The position numbers and the translations under genes were made by a program. This document shows positions 16,998 through 25,794 of a DNA stretch of 64,000 nucleotides, piece by piece. Source of the stretch: an uncultured Acetatifactor sp. (lineage in GTDB: Bacteria; Bacillota; Clostridia; Lachnospirales; Lachnospiraceae); contig CAJUAH010000001.1 of NCBI GenBank assembly GCA_910584375.1, forward strand, positions 14,560 to 78,559, written 5' to 3'. The stretch's first letter is position 1. Every line of letters begins with the position of its first letter. The notes under the pieces were generated by a model. That model had not been told where the DNA came from, did not search any database, and saw nothing but the letters and a program-made list of their open reading frames with translations.

Positions 16998-18077
16998 ATG
17001 AGGAGAGGAAAATGGCTGGTTCCGGCCGTTCTGGCGGCAGTGCTGTCTGCCGGATGCGGCCAGGACCAGGAGGTGGACAGATCGGTGGAACTCCAGGAGG
17101 AGGTAGTCAGCGAGAGCACCTATGAGCTGACGCCGGTGACAAGAGGGACCGTGCAGCAGCCCCTGGTGATCGACTGCAATTATAGCCAGACCGTGGAGAT
17201 AGACCTGCGTTTTGGCGTGGATCAGCTGCTGATCACGGACGTCTATGTGAAGAGGGGCGACATCGTGGAAAAAGGGCAGCTTTTAGCCAGCGTGGACGTG
17301 GAGAATATAGAAAAACAGATACGGGAGCTGGAACATGAGTTCGCCAGAGCGAATCTGAAACTGCAGCAGTTGACGGAAAGCCTGAATTTTGATCTGGAGC
17401 AGGCGGACATCCTCTACAGTTACACGCCCATGTCCGATGACGACAGGAAAGCCTTGAAGGAACAGAAAGAAAACATTGAAAAGTCTTACCGCAGTACGCT
17501 GGAGGATACGGCAGACTCGGTGGAAATGACGGGCATACGTCTGGAGAATGCCAGACTTTATCTGCAAAACGGCAATTTGTACGCGCCGATGGACGGGGTA
17601 GTCAATTATCTGAAAAACGACATGGAGGGCAGCACCACCGACAAAGAGGAGAAGGTAGCCAGCCTGTATGACGCGGATTCCTGTATGTTCGTATCCGACG
17701 ACGTGGAGGCGGCCCCCTGGCTCGATCCCCAGGAGGAGTACATCATCGTCTGCGGACTGGGAAAAAGCCAGAGGGAATATCTGGTGGCTCCCGTCTATCA
17801 GGATACCTGGGGGGAGAACATTTATTTCCAACTGTTGGATGAGGAGTACGATCCCAATGTAATCAAATCGGGCAAGATCACCATTATCACGGACGAGGCG
17901 GAGCATGTGCTCTGTGTGGACAAAGAGGCGGTTCACACTTCCGGGGAACGCTACTATGTATATCTGCTGGACGAAGAGGGAATTCGCCGGATGCAGTTTG
18001 TGGAGACCGGTCTGTGGGGAACCGATATGGTGGAAATACAGGAGGGCCTGGAGGAAGGCCAGTATGTGATCAAATAG
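16998..18077 (+). CDS. Efflux adaptor lipoprotein 1 (HlyD/MacA-like)
   Basis: 359 aa. Signal peptide with lipid-modified Cys20 (LSAGC). Barrel-sandwich/lipoyl half motifs VYVKRGDIVEKGQLLASVD and LYAPMDGVVNYL enclose a coiled-coil hairpin (about residues 95-185), and a beta-barrel and C-terminal domain follow. Membrane-fusion proteins of this kind connect a MacB-like ABC permease to its substrate outside the membrane. First of three tandem adaptor genes; 21 bp before the second. Confidence 0.85.
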   Translation: MRRGKWLVPAVLAAVLSAGCGQDQEVDRSVELQEEVVSESTYELTPVTRGTVQQPLVIDCNYSQTVEIDLRFGVDQLLITDVYVKRGDIVEKGQLLASVDVENIEKQIRELEHEFARANLKLQQLTESLNFDLEQADILYSYTPMSDDDRKALKEQKENIEKSYRSTLEDTADSVEMTGIRLENARLYLQNGNLYAPMDGVVNYLKNDMEGSTTDKEEKVASLYDADSCMFVSDDVEAAPWLDPQEEYIIVCGLGKSQREYLVAPVYQDTWGENIYFQLLDEEYDPNVIKSGKITIITDEAEHVLCVDKEAVHTSGERYYVYLLDEEGIRRMQFVETGLWGTDMVEIQEGLEEGQYVIK

Positions 18078-18098
18078 GCAGAGCCGCGGGGGAGCAGG

Positions 18099-19250
18099 AT
18101 GTTGGACAGTATTTTGTATAGAAAAAAAAGAGCGGGGATTTTGGCGGTGGCGGCCGCGCTGGTTCTGGGCGGCTGCGGCCATGGGGGACCGGATGCGGAG
18201 ATGCCGCCCCAGGTGAGATCGGTGACGGTCAATCCCCTGCAACAGGTACAGACTGTAAAGATAGGGCTGGGCGATGTGAAAAAGAGGGAGATCTACGAGG
18301 GCATCATCAGTCCTTATGTGGAGGAACTGTGTTTCCCGGAGGACGGTATTTTTCTGGAATACAGAGTGTCGCTGGGAGACACCGTGCGCAGAGGGGACAC
18401 GCTGGCGGTAACGGACGTGTCGGCCTATCGGGAGCAGGCGGAGAACCTGCAGGAACAGATCGACGAGCTGACCGCAAAATACATCTATGAGATTGCCACC
18501 CGGGACAACAGTCTGAAAATATGCGAGCTGGAGCTGGAAGAGACTTATAAGCTCATCGAACTCACGGAATACATGCAGGACAATTATACGCAGCTATGTA
18601 TCAACGCGGGCAATCTGGTGAGCCGGATGGATCGTCTGGAACTGGAAAAAAAGCATCTGACGGAGAGCTACGAGCTGGAACTGCCCTATCTGCAGGAACA
18701 GCTTTTGGACTGTAAGGAGAAATTGAGGAGCAATATACTCAAAGCGCCTTTTGACGGCACAGTGACAGAGTTACGTCCTGCCGTCAGCGGCGAGAGAGTG
18801 AATGATGAGACGCCCATGGCGGTGCTGGCGGATACCTCCCGGTATCTGGCGGTGGGGGACTATGTTCTGCGGCGGGATGCGGAGAAGGCGGAGCGGGTCT
18901 ATGTGTTTATCAACGGCGAGGAGTATGAGGCGGAATACATACCCATGGATCAGAAAGTATACAGCGCCCTGATCGCCAAGGAGATGACGCCCTATTCCAG
19001 CTATGAGATATACCCTGCGGAGCCGTTGGAGTTCGGGCATATGGCATGCATTGTGATTCAACAGGAATCGCGTCAGCAGGTGCTTGTGGCGCCGGGGCTG
19101 GCGGTGCAGCAGGAGGGAGCCCGGCGGTATTGCTACCGGAAAGGTCCCCAGGGACGGGAGAAAGTATATCTGGAGACGGGCCTGTACGACGGTCTAAGCT
19201 ATGAGATACTCAGCGGCCTACAGGAAGGAGATGAAGTATACATTGACTAG
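18099..19250 (+). CDS. Efflux adaptor lipoprotein 2
   Basis: 383 aa. Lipobox LGGC at Cys26. Same plan as its neighbour: first half-motif EYRVSLGDTVRRGDTLAVTD, a long coiled hairpin (about 105-210), second half-motif ILKAPFDGTVTEL, then barrel domains ending LQEGDEVYID. The sequence is diverged from adaptor 1 and 3, so the tandem set is old rather than a recent duplication. Its 3' end overlaps the start of adaptor 3. Confidence 0.83.
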   Translation: MLDSILYRKKRAGILAVAAALVLGGCGHGGPDAEMPPQVRSVTVNPLQQVQTVKIGLGDVKKREIYEGIISPYVEELCFPEDGIFLEYRVSLGDTVRRGDTLAVTDVSAYREQAENLQEQIDELTAKYIYEIATRDNSLKICELELEETYKLIELTEYMQDNYTQLCINAGNLVSRMDRLELEKKHLTESYELELPYLQEQLLDCKEKLRSNILKAPFDGTVTELRPAVSGERVNDETPMAVLADTSRYLAVGDYVLRRDAEKAERVYVFINGEEYEAEYIPMDQKVYSALIAKEMTPYSSYEIYPAEPLEFGHMACIVIQQESRQQVLVAPGLAVQQEGARRYCYRKGPQGREKVYLETGLYDGLSYEILSGLQEGDEVYID

Positions 19251-20439
19251 GAAGAGACAGGACGGAGCGCATCCTCTGCGAAACGGGAGCAGACTGCGTA
19301 TGACAGCCGCTGTATTGGCGGCGGCGCTGGGCCTGACGGCCTGCGGGCAGGGCGGCTTATTTTCCGATGCGGGCACCAAAGTGACGACTGTACCGGACCG
19401 GTCCCAGTATCTGGATCTCTCCGCGCTGTCCGGGGAGGGCAATACGGAGGACGGCTGGAACAGCTACAGCACTTACACTCTGGAATATGGCACTTTCAGC
19501 ACCCAGATGTCCAACATGCGGGCCAGCCTGCAGATGCTGGAGACCACATGTGTGAGAGCCGAGTATGAGGTGGGCAGCATGCGTCTGGTGGAGATGCTGG
19601 CGGAAAAATACCAGTATGTCGAGGCCGGTACGCCCGTGGCCAAAGTGACCATGGAGATAGACGAAGTGAATCTGCAGGAATTGGAGAGGAAACTGCTGCG
19701 GGTGCAGCAGCGTTATATCCAGGCCCGGGAAGAGTTTGAGGAAAGCCAGGAAAAGCGGGAGGTTCTGTTTGCCAGATGGCCGCCGCAGCGCACCATAGAT
19801 ATCACCCGGTATGAACAGGCGCAGCTTGATTTTGACCAGACTGCGAGGGAGTATGAGCGGCAGATCGTCCGGCTGACTGAGCAGATCGAAAAGCTGCGGG
19901 GACTGTCGGTGCAGACGCAGATCGTGGCTCCGGAGGACGGGTTTATTCTGGATGTGTCCCTGCTGCAGAAGGGACAGAAACTGGACAATGGCACGATCCT
20001 TCTGCGGCTGGCTCCGGCAGACAGGATCTGTCTGGAGTTCGACGACCGTCTGGCGCATTACGGGTATGGGAACAGGCTCACGCTTTCGGCGGGGAGCGCG
20101 AGAAAAGCCCAGGAGTATGACGCGATGGTGGTCAGTACCGTGGGCAAGGCGCTCAGCAGCGAGTGGAATGTGGGCGTCAGTCGCCTGGTGGGCGAGTATG
20201 ACATCGCCCAGCTCCTGGGCAGCGGTCCTTTCAATGTGTCCGGCCAGACCAATGTCATGGAGAATGTGCTGTTGGTTCCGACAGAGGCCGTGACGAGGGA
20301 GAAACAGAAATATTATGTGACCGTGCTGGGAGAGGGCGGCAGTATGACGAAGACCCAGTTTATTCCAGGCGGCGGAAACGGATTGTACTATTGGGTGTTC
20401 GACGGCCTGCAGGAGGGCGCCCGGATCGTAATGCCGTAG
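19231..20439 (+). CDS. Efflux adaptor lipoprotein 3
   Basis: About 402 aa. Lipobox LTAC at Cys38 after a long basic N-terminus. Half-motifs around KYQYVEAGTPVAKVTMEID and QIVAPEDGFILDVSLLQKGQ flank a coiled hairpin of about 75 residues; the C-terminus ends FDGLQEGARIVMP. The start is uncertain: ATG 19231 abuts AAGGAG, TTG 19243 is 12 nt away, and ATG 19300 would leave a minimal signal peptide. The gene overlaps adaptor 2 and is 10 bp before the permease. Confidence 0.8.
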   Translation: MKYTLTRKRQDGAHPLRNGSRLRMTAAVLAAALGLTACGQGGLFSDAGTKVTTVPDRSQYLDLSALSGEGNTEDGWNSYSTYTLEYGTFSTQMSNMRASLQMLETTCVRAEYEVGSMRLVEMLAEKYQYVEAGTPVAKVTMEIDEVNLQELERKLLRVQQRYIQAREEFEESQEKREVLFARWPPQRTIDITRYEQAQLDFDQTAREYERQIVRLTEQIEKLRGLSVQTQIVAPEDGFILDVSLLQKGQKLDNGTILLRLAPADRICLEFDDRLAHYGYGNRLTLSAGSARKAQEYDAMVVSTVGKALSSEWNVGVSRLVGEYDIAQLLGSGPFNVSGQTNVMENVLLVPTEAVTREKQKYYVTVLGEGGSMTKTQFIPGGGNGLYYWVFDGLQEGARIVMP

Positions 20440-20449
20440 GGGGGTATCC

Positions 20450-23236
20450 ATGTACAAGCTTATCTTACAAAAACTTTTACATAAAAAATGGATGGTGCTG
20501 AGCCTGCTGATCGGCAATATCCTGCTGATCGCCGTGGCGGTGAGTTATCCCATGTACCGCAACTCCTCTTTCCAGAGGATGCTGACGGATGAATTCAGGG
20601 ATTATCAGGACAAAAACGGCGGCTGGCCCGCAGTGTGGGCGGTGGAACATTCCCGGAGCATGCAGCGGGAGGGCGTCAGCTATGAGCAGCTCACCGCCTA
20701 TGTGGATCGCTGCCAGTCCAGGCTGAATGTGCCGTTGTACCGGGAGATCGAATATCTCAGCACCTCTCTGGACGAGGCCAACCCCGTAGTGGAGAGGGAA
20801 GAACATTTGCAGCGCCGGCTGCAGATCACTGCCGTCAGCGATCTGGAGGACGAGGTGGATATCTACGCGGGACGGCTGCCGGAGAGCGGGCTGACCGGGG
20901 ACGGCTGCCTGGAGGTCATGGTAAACAGCGCCACGGCGGACGGCCTGGATATCCTGCTGGACGAAACCTACGAATTTGTGAAACTGTGCTGGACGGACGG
21001 CACGCCTCTGCGGGTCAGGATCGTGGGTATGTTCCGGCCCCTGAACGAGAGCTCTCCCTTCTGGATGGAAACTTCCTCCAGTATGCACAGGGATCTGTTT
21101 GTTCCCATGGAGACATACGGGACGTATTTTCTGGGGGAGGAGCAGGAGTATGCCTTTGGCTGTAAAAAGAGGATCTATCATCTGTGGGATTACAGCGCCA
21201 TCGCGCCGGAGCAGGTCAGGGATATCATGCAGGCGTCCCGGGAGCTGGTGGAGGCGGAGAAGAACGGCAGCCTGATCCAGGACAATGACTATGAGGGGAT
21301 CATCCACAGCTACAGCGCCAAGGCAAAAAAAGTGGAGGCGTCCCTGCTGATCCTGCAGGTTCCGGTGCTGGCTCTGCTGCTGGCCTTTATCTATATGATT
21401 TCCTCCCAGATGCTGACCATGGAGCAGAACGAGATCTCCGTGATGAAGAGCCGGGGAGCCAAACGGGGGCAGATCGTATGGATGTATCTGATACAGAACC
21501 TGATTCTGGGACTGATCTCTCTGGCGGCGGGTCTGCCGCTGGGCGGCGTATTTTGCAGCGTCCTTGGCACAGCTACCGACTTTATGGAGTTCTCCGGACG
21601 CCGCGCGCTCAGTGTGAAATGGTCTGCGGACGTATTGTGGTATGCGGGCGCCGCGCTGCTGCTCATGATGGTGATGACGCTGATTCCTGTGATCGGTTAC
21701 AGCCGCGTGTCCATCGTCAACCTGAAACAGTCCCAGACGAAAAAGAAAAACTCTCTGTGGAAAAAGATGTATCTGGACGTGATCTGCCTGGCCGTGTCCC
21801 TGTACGGATATTACAGCTTTTCCCGCAGCCAGCAGCAAGTGATGGAGCAGGTGCTGACAGGGGAGACGCTGGATCCCCTGCTGTATCTCAGCTCTTCGCT
21901 GTTTCTGCTGGGCTGCGGCCTGCTGGCGCTGCGTCTCCAGCCGCTGCTGCTGAGCCTGCTTTTTCGGGTGGGCAGAAAGCGCATGGCTCCGGCGTCCTAT
22001 GTGGCCTTTGTGGAGGGAACCCGGGGGGCGCGGAAAAAAGAATTTATCATGCTGTTTATGATACTCACCGTGGCGCTGGGAATCCACAACACCACAGTAG
22101 CCCGCACCATCGTAGCCAACGCGGAGAAAAACGCCGACTATGTCACCGGAGCGGATCTGGCTTTGAAGGAAGTGTGGAAAAATATTGCCCGTCCCGGGGA
22201 GAATCCCATCTACCTGGAGCCGGATTACGGAAAATATGATACCATACCGAATATGACTTTTCATACCAGGGTGTTAATTACACCCATTGGGACGCGCAGG
22301 GAGGGAGACATACGGCTCATGGGCATCGTGACGGAGGAGTTCGCCAAGGTGGCCCGGATGCCGGAAGGGCTGCTGCCCTATGATTTTTACGACTATCTCA
22401 ATGTGCTGGCCTCCTCCTCCACTGCCGCGCTGGTGTCGGAGAACTACATGACCAAGCTGGACTACAAGTTGGGGGACAATCTCACCGTAGTGGACAAGCA
22501 GGGCAATGAGATCCGCGTCAAGATCAAGGGATTTTTTAACTACTGGCCCTCCTATGTCCCCTACAGCTACAGCTTAAACAGCGACGGTTCCCTGGAGATC
22601 AAGGACCAGTATCTGGTGGTGGCCAATATGGCCATGCTGGAGCAGAAACAGGGGGAACAGGGAAAAATCCCCTATGAGATATGGTTTCAGGCCCAGGACG
22701 GCACGGACGGTCTGTATCCCTGGCTGGAGGAACATCCCCAGGTGAAACTGACCGGGTTGGTGGATCTGGGAGAGGTTCGGGAGGAGATCAGGAACGATAC
22801 CCTGTTTCAGGGAACTAACGGGATACTGACCATGAGCTTTATCGTAGTGCTGCTGTTGTGCAGCGTGGGGTATCTGCTCTATTTTATCCTGTCCATCCGT
22901 TCCAGAGAGCTGATGTTCGGCGTCCTGCGGGCCATGGGTATGAGAAAAGGTGAGATCAGCCGTATGCTGGCGCTGGAGCAGATATTCTGCGGGCTGTATT
23001 CCATCGCCATGGGGACGCTGGTGGGCCTGATCGGTTCCCGGATGTTTGTGCCCATGATCCAGAATGCCTATGCGGCGTCGGATCAGGTGCTGCCGCTGGA
23101 ACTGATCACCAGCAGGAGCGATCTGCTGCAGCTCTTTGGCGTCATAGCGGCGGTGATGTTGGTGTGTCTGCTGGTGATCAGCAGGATCGTGGCGCATATG
23201 AACATCAGCAAGGCGCTGAAACTGGGAGAAGATTAG
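20450..23236 (+). CDS. Large double-FtsX ABC transporter permease
   Basis: 928 aa. An N-terminal membrane segment (about 15-38), a large extracellular domain to about 290, a three-segment FtsX block (about 300-420, with SVMKSRGAKRGQIVWMYL), another hydrophobic block (430-520), a second extracellular domain (about 550-790) and a final FtsX block with LMFGVLRAMGMRKGEISRML. Two full FtsX units in one chain mean one polypeptide can form the transporter core. It is followed within 2 bp by its ATPase and preceded by three adaptors. Substrate unknown. Confidence 0.88.
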   Translation: MYKLILQKLLHKKWMVLSLLIGNILLIAVAVSYPMYRNSSFQRMLTDEFRDYQDKNGGWPAVWAVEHSRSMQREGVSYEQLTAYVDRCQSRLNVPLYREIEYLSTSLDEANPVVEREEHLQRRLQITAVSDLEDEVDIYAGRLPESGLTGDGCLEVMVNSATADGLDILLDETYEFVKLCWTDGTPLRVRIVGMFRPLNESSPFWMETSSSMHRDLFVPMETYGTYFLGEEQEYAFGCKKRIYHLWDYSAIAPEQVRDIMQASRELVEAEKNGSLIQDNDYEGIIHSYSAKAKKVEASLLILQVPVLALLLAFIYMISSQMLTMEQNEISVMKSRGAKRGQIVWMYLIQNLILGLISLAAGLPLGGVFCSVLGTATDFMEFSGRRALSVKWSADVLWYAGAALLLMMVMTLIPVIGYSRVSIVNLKQSQTKKKNSLWKKMYLDVICLAVSLYGYYSFSRSQQQVMEQVLTGETLDPLLYLSSSLFLLGCGLLALRLQPLLLSLLFRVGRKRMAPASYVAFVEGTRGARKKEFIMLFMILTVALGIHNTTVARTIVANAEKNADYVTGADLALKEVWKNIARPGENPIYLEPDYGKYDTIPNMTFHTRVLITPIGTRREGDIRLMGIVTEEFAKVARMPEGLLPYDFYDYLNVLASSSTAALVSENYMTKLDYKLGDNLTVVDKQGNEIRVKIKGFFNYWPSYVPYSYSLNSDGSLEIKDQYLVVANMAMLEQKQGEQGKIPYEIWFQAQDGTDGLYPWLEEHPQVKLTGLVDLGEVREEIRNDTLFQGTNGILTMSFIVVLLLCSVGYLLYFILSIRSRELMFGVLRAMGMRKGEISRMLALEQIFCGLYSIAMGTLVGLIGSRMFVPMIQNAYAASDQVLPLELITSRSDLLQLFGVIAAVMLVCLLVISRIVAHMNISKALKLGED

Positions 23237-23237
23237 T

Positions 23238-23960
23238 ATGGATAATATTATAGTGGCGGAAAATATTGTGCGCAGTTTCCCCGTACCGGGCGCCGTGCCC
23301 GGCAGCAGGGAGGACTTTCAGGCTCTGAAGGGCATATCCCTGCAGGTGCCGCCCCGGAGCCTGGCGATCCTGCGGGGCCGCTCGGGATCGGGCAAGACTA
23401 CGCTCATGAATATCCTGAGCGCGCTGGACCAGCCCACCCGCGGAAAAGTATGGCTCCAGGGTCGGGAGATCACGGCTCTGTCTGAGAACGCCCGGGACAA
23501 ACTGCGGCGCGGGAGTATCGGATTTATCTTTCAGTCCGTGTCCCTGATCCCGCTGATGAGCGCATATGAGAACGTGGAGTTCGCGCTGCGGCTGGCGGGG
23601 GTAAAACAGGGCCGCCGGGAGCGGGCGGAGGAGTGCCTGAAACTGGTGGGCCTGGGCAACCGTATGCACCATATGCCCCAGGAGATGTCGGGCGGAGAGC
23701 AGCAGCGGGTGGCCATCGCCCGGGCGGTGGCCCACAGACCGGATATCATCTTTGCGGACGAACCCACCGGAGAGCTGGATTCGGCCACGGCGATGTCGGT
23801 GATGGGACTTTTCCGGGAACTGGTGGAAAAAGAGGGCGTGACCATCGTCATGACCACCCACGACATGGGATTGATCGGAGCCGGGGACATGGTCTTTGAA
23901 CTGCGGGACGGTATGCTCGTGGACGGGGATTCGGATAAAACGGAGACAGAGGACAGGTAA
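23238..23960 (+). CDS. ABC transporter ATP-binding protein (MacB/LolD type)
   Basis: 240 aa. Walker A GRSGSGKTT at 47-55, Q-loop FQSVSLIPLM, signature MSGGEQQRVAIARA, Walker B with FADEPTGELD and switch His in TTHD. It starts 2 bp after the permease stop and is surely its ATPase. A 20-residue insertion (VPGAVPGSREDFQ) lies before the Walker A strand, as in many peptide/lipid exporters of this type. Confidence 0.92.
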   Translation: MDNIIVAENIVRSFPVPGAVPGSREDFQALKGISLQVPPRSLAILRGRSGSGKTTLMNILSALDQPTRGKVWLQGREITALSENARDKLRRGSIGFIFQSVSLIPLMSAYENVEFALRLAGVKQGRRERAEECLKLVGLGNRMHHMPQEMSGGEQQRVAIARAVAHRPDIIFADEPTGELDSATAMSVMGLFRELVEKEGVTIVMTTHDMGLIGAGDMVFELRDGMLVDGDSDKTETEDR

Positions 23961-23964
23961 TAGT

Positions 23965-24657
23965 ATGGGATATCGTTACGAGACACATTTGCACACCTGT
24001 GAGGGGAGCGCCTGCGCCAGCGCGTCCGGGGCGGAGATGGCTCGGATGCATAAAGAGCTTGGATACACGGGGATATTTGTCACCGATCACTTTTTCAACG
24101 GAAATTCGGCAGTGCCCCGGGATCTGCCCTGGAGGGAGCGGGTGGAGCGTTTCTGCCTGGGCTATGAATACGCCCGGCAGGAGGGAGAAAAGATCGGCCT
24201 GGATGTATTTTTCGGGTTTGAGTACGGGGTACACGCGGCGGATTTTCTCGTTTATAACTTAGACCGGCAATGGCTGCGGGAGCATGAGGATATCGACCGG
24301 GAGGACGCCAGACAGGCCTTCGCCCTGATGCGCCGGGACGGCGGATTTATCGTCCAGGCCCATCCCTTTCGGGAGCGGGACTATATCGATCATATAGAGC
24401 TGTTTCCCCGGGACGTGGACGGCGTGGAGATCGTAAACGGCGCGCAGATGAAAGATCCGCAGATGAACGACCGGGCCAGGATTTACGCCATGATGTATGC
24501 TCTGCCGGTGACGGCGGGATCCGATTCCCACCATATCCACGGCCTGTTCGGCAGCGGCGTGGAACTGCCCCGGAGAGTGGAGCGCCCCAGGGACTATCTG
24601 GAGATGATGCGCGCGGGCGAACTCAAGTGCCTGGGCGGCGGCCGGGTGCTGGAGTGA
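23965..24657 (+). CDS. PHP-domain metal-dependent hydrolase
   Basis: 230 aa. PHP metal ligands are visible in order: THLHT (His8, His10), VTDHFF, FFGFEYG, VQAHPFRE and GSDSHH. The fold covers histidinol-phosphate phosphatases, polymerase exonuclease domains and cyclic phosphodiesterases; nothing specifies the substrate here. It starts 4 nt after the exporter ATPase stop, so it is cotranscribed with the export operon, perhaps to process a phospho-compound, which is inference. Confidence 0.85.
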   Translation: MGYRYETHLHTCEGSACASASGAEMARMHKELGYTGIFVTDHFFNGNSAVPRDLPWRERVERFCLGYEYARQEGEKIGLDVFFGFEYGVHAADFLVYNLDRQWLREHEDIDREDARQAFALMRRDGGFIVQAHPFRERDYIDHIELFPRDVDGVEIVNGAQMKDPQMNDRARIYAMMYALPVTAGSDSHHIHGLFGSGVELPRRVERPRDYLEMMRAGELKCLGGGRVLE

Positions 24658-24706
24658 GCGCCGGGCGCGCTGGTATCACCCGGGTGGAGAGCAGGAGGAC
24701 AACGGA

Positions 24707-25261
24707 TTGGCGCGGGAGAATATGGAGGATGGGATGAAAAAGAGACGAATCGTATATTGCCTCACAGGCTTATGTATACTGGCGACGCTGGCTGTGATTT
24801 TTCTGTGCGTTTACACAGGCAAATCCGGCACGGTATCCTATGAGTTTGAGAATACGCCCGGAAACAATATTGTCATGGAAATAGACCGGATAAGGGAAGC
24901 GGAATATGAGATCGTCCCCCTGCTGGATATGATGTCTTTTGACTCTGAGCCGTCGCCGGATTGGGGAATCGACGTCTATCTGGGAGACCGCTCAAGCAAC
25001 CTGTATTTTTATGCAAGCAGGAGTCCCGGGGGATATGAGGGCGTCTATGCCGGGGAGCCGCAGATCCTCGAATCGGTGGCAGTGGGCGGACGGCAGCTAC
25101 GGCTGGTCGAAAGCGGGGAATACATCGAGGGCGATTATCGCATCGCGTCGGGAGACGGCAATCCTTTTTGTTATGGCGTGCGTCTGTATATTGAAAGAAC
25201 TGCCTGGGAGAAAGACAGAAAAAGGATCATCCGTCTCATAGAATCGGCCCGGGTGCGCTGA
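24707..25261 (+). CDS. Membrane-anchored protein of unknown function
   Basis: 184 aa. A basic N-terminus (KKRRIVYC) and one hydrophobic segment (LTGLCILATLAVIFLCVY) place the remaining 145 residues outside the cell. No family recognised. TTG 24707 is chosen because AGGAGG lies 8 nt upstream; ATG 24722 and 24734 are in-frame alternatives. It is 49 bp after the PHP gene and is the last gene before the padR promoter. Confidence 0.6.
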   Translation: MARENMEDGMKKRRIVYCLTGLCILATLAVIFLCVYTGKSGTVSYEFENTPGNNIVMEIDRIREAEYEIVPLLDMMSFDSEPSPDWGIDVYLGDRSSNLYFYASRSPGGYEGVYAGEPQILESVAVGGRQLRLVESGEYIEGDYRIASGDGNPFCYGVRLYIERTAWEKDRKRIIRLIESARVR

Positions 25262-25303
25262 CAGGAGAGCGCGTGCCGGAAGAATTATCCGCCAGATTTC
25301 TGC

Positions 25304-25332
25304 TTGACATATATAGTCTGCCTATATATAAT
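25304..25332 (+). promoter_or_regulatory. Consensus promoter of padR
   Basis: TTGACA (25304-25309), 17 bp, TATAAT (25327-25332). It is overlapped by the first palindromic operator. Confidence 0.85.
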
Positions 25333-25354
25333 GCATATATAGACAGACTATATA
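25310..25354 (+). promoter_or_regulatory. Twin PadR operators
   Basis: TATATAG-N5-CTATATA occurs at 25310-25328 and again at 25336-25354, centre to centre 26 bp. The two N5 centres differ (TCTGC, ACAGA), so only the arms are conserved. The first site covers the promoter spacer and part of the -10, the second the transcription start region, a layout suited to tight autorepression by the PadR protein encoded 48 bp downstream. Confidence 0.75.
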
Positions 25355-25401
25355 TATTTCACAGACAACGCATAGCGCGATCACTGGAAAGGAGAGGAAA
25401 A

Positions 25402-25794
25402 ATGGACAGGAATCTGGTACAGGGCAGCATGGATATGCTGATCCTGCGTCTTTTGGAAGAGAAGGATATGTACGGATACGAGATGATCGATACCCTGCGG
25501 GGCAGATCCAACCAGGTCTTTGACCTGAAGGCGGGAACGCTGTACCCGCTGCTGCATACGCTGGAGAGCAGGGGGTATGTGAACAGCTACGAGGAGACGG
25601 CGTCCGGCGGCAAGAGCCGCAGATACTACAGTCTGACCCGGGAGGGAAAAAAGTACGCGGCGCAGAAAAAGGCCCAGTGGCAGGAATACCAGGCGGCGGT
25701 AGCCAATGTGCTGGCCAGGGACGCGAAAAGACCGCGCCCCGTCATGGCGGCGGGGAATCCGGGCGAAAGGGGGCGGGTTTGCTATGGAATATAA
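25402..25794 (+). CDS. PadR family transcriptional regulator
   Basis: 130 aa. Winged helix of the PadR type: QGSMDMLILRLLEEKDMYGYEM, FDLKAGTLYPLLHTLESRGYV as recognition helix, wing with SGGKSRRYYSLTREGK and a C-terminal dimerisation helix. ATG 25402 follows GGAAAGGAGAGG. It overlaps by 11 bp the HAAS-domain gene, the classic PadR/effector arrangement of Firmicutes. Confidence 0.93.
   Translation: MDRNLVQGSMDMLILRLLEEKDMYGYEMIDTLRGRSNQVFDLKAGTLYPLLHTLESRGYVNSYEETASGGKSRRYYSLTREGKKYAAQKKAQWQEYQAAVANVLARDAKRPRPVMAAGNPGERGRVCYGI

Noticed and set aside
20477..22264. 595-codon minus-strand frame opposite the large permease
   Set aside because: It is antisense to an unmistakable FtsX permease and has His/Gln/Arg-rich composition typical of GC-rich shadow frames.
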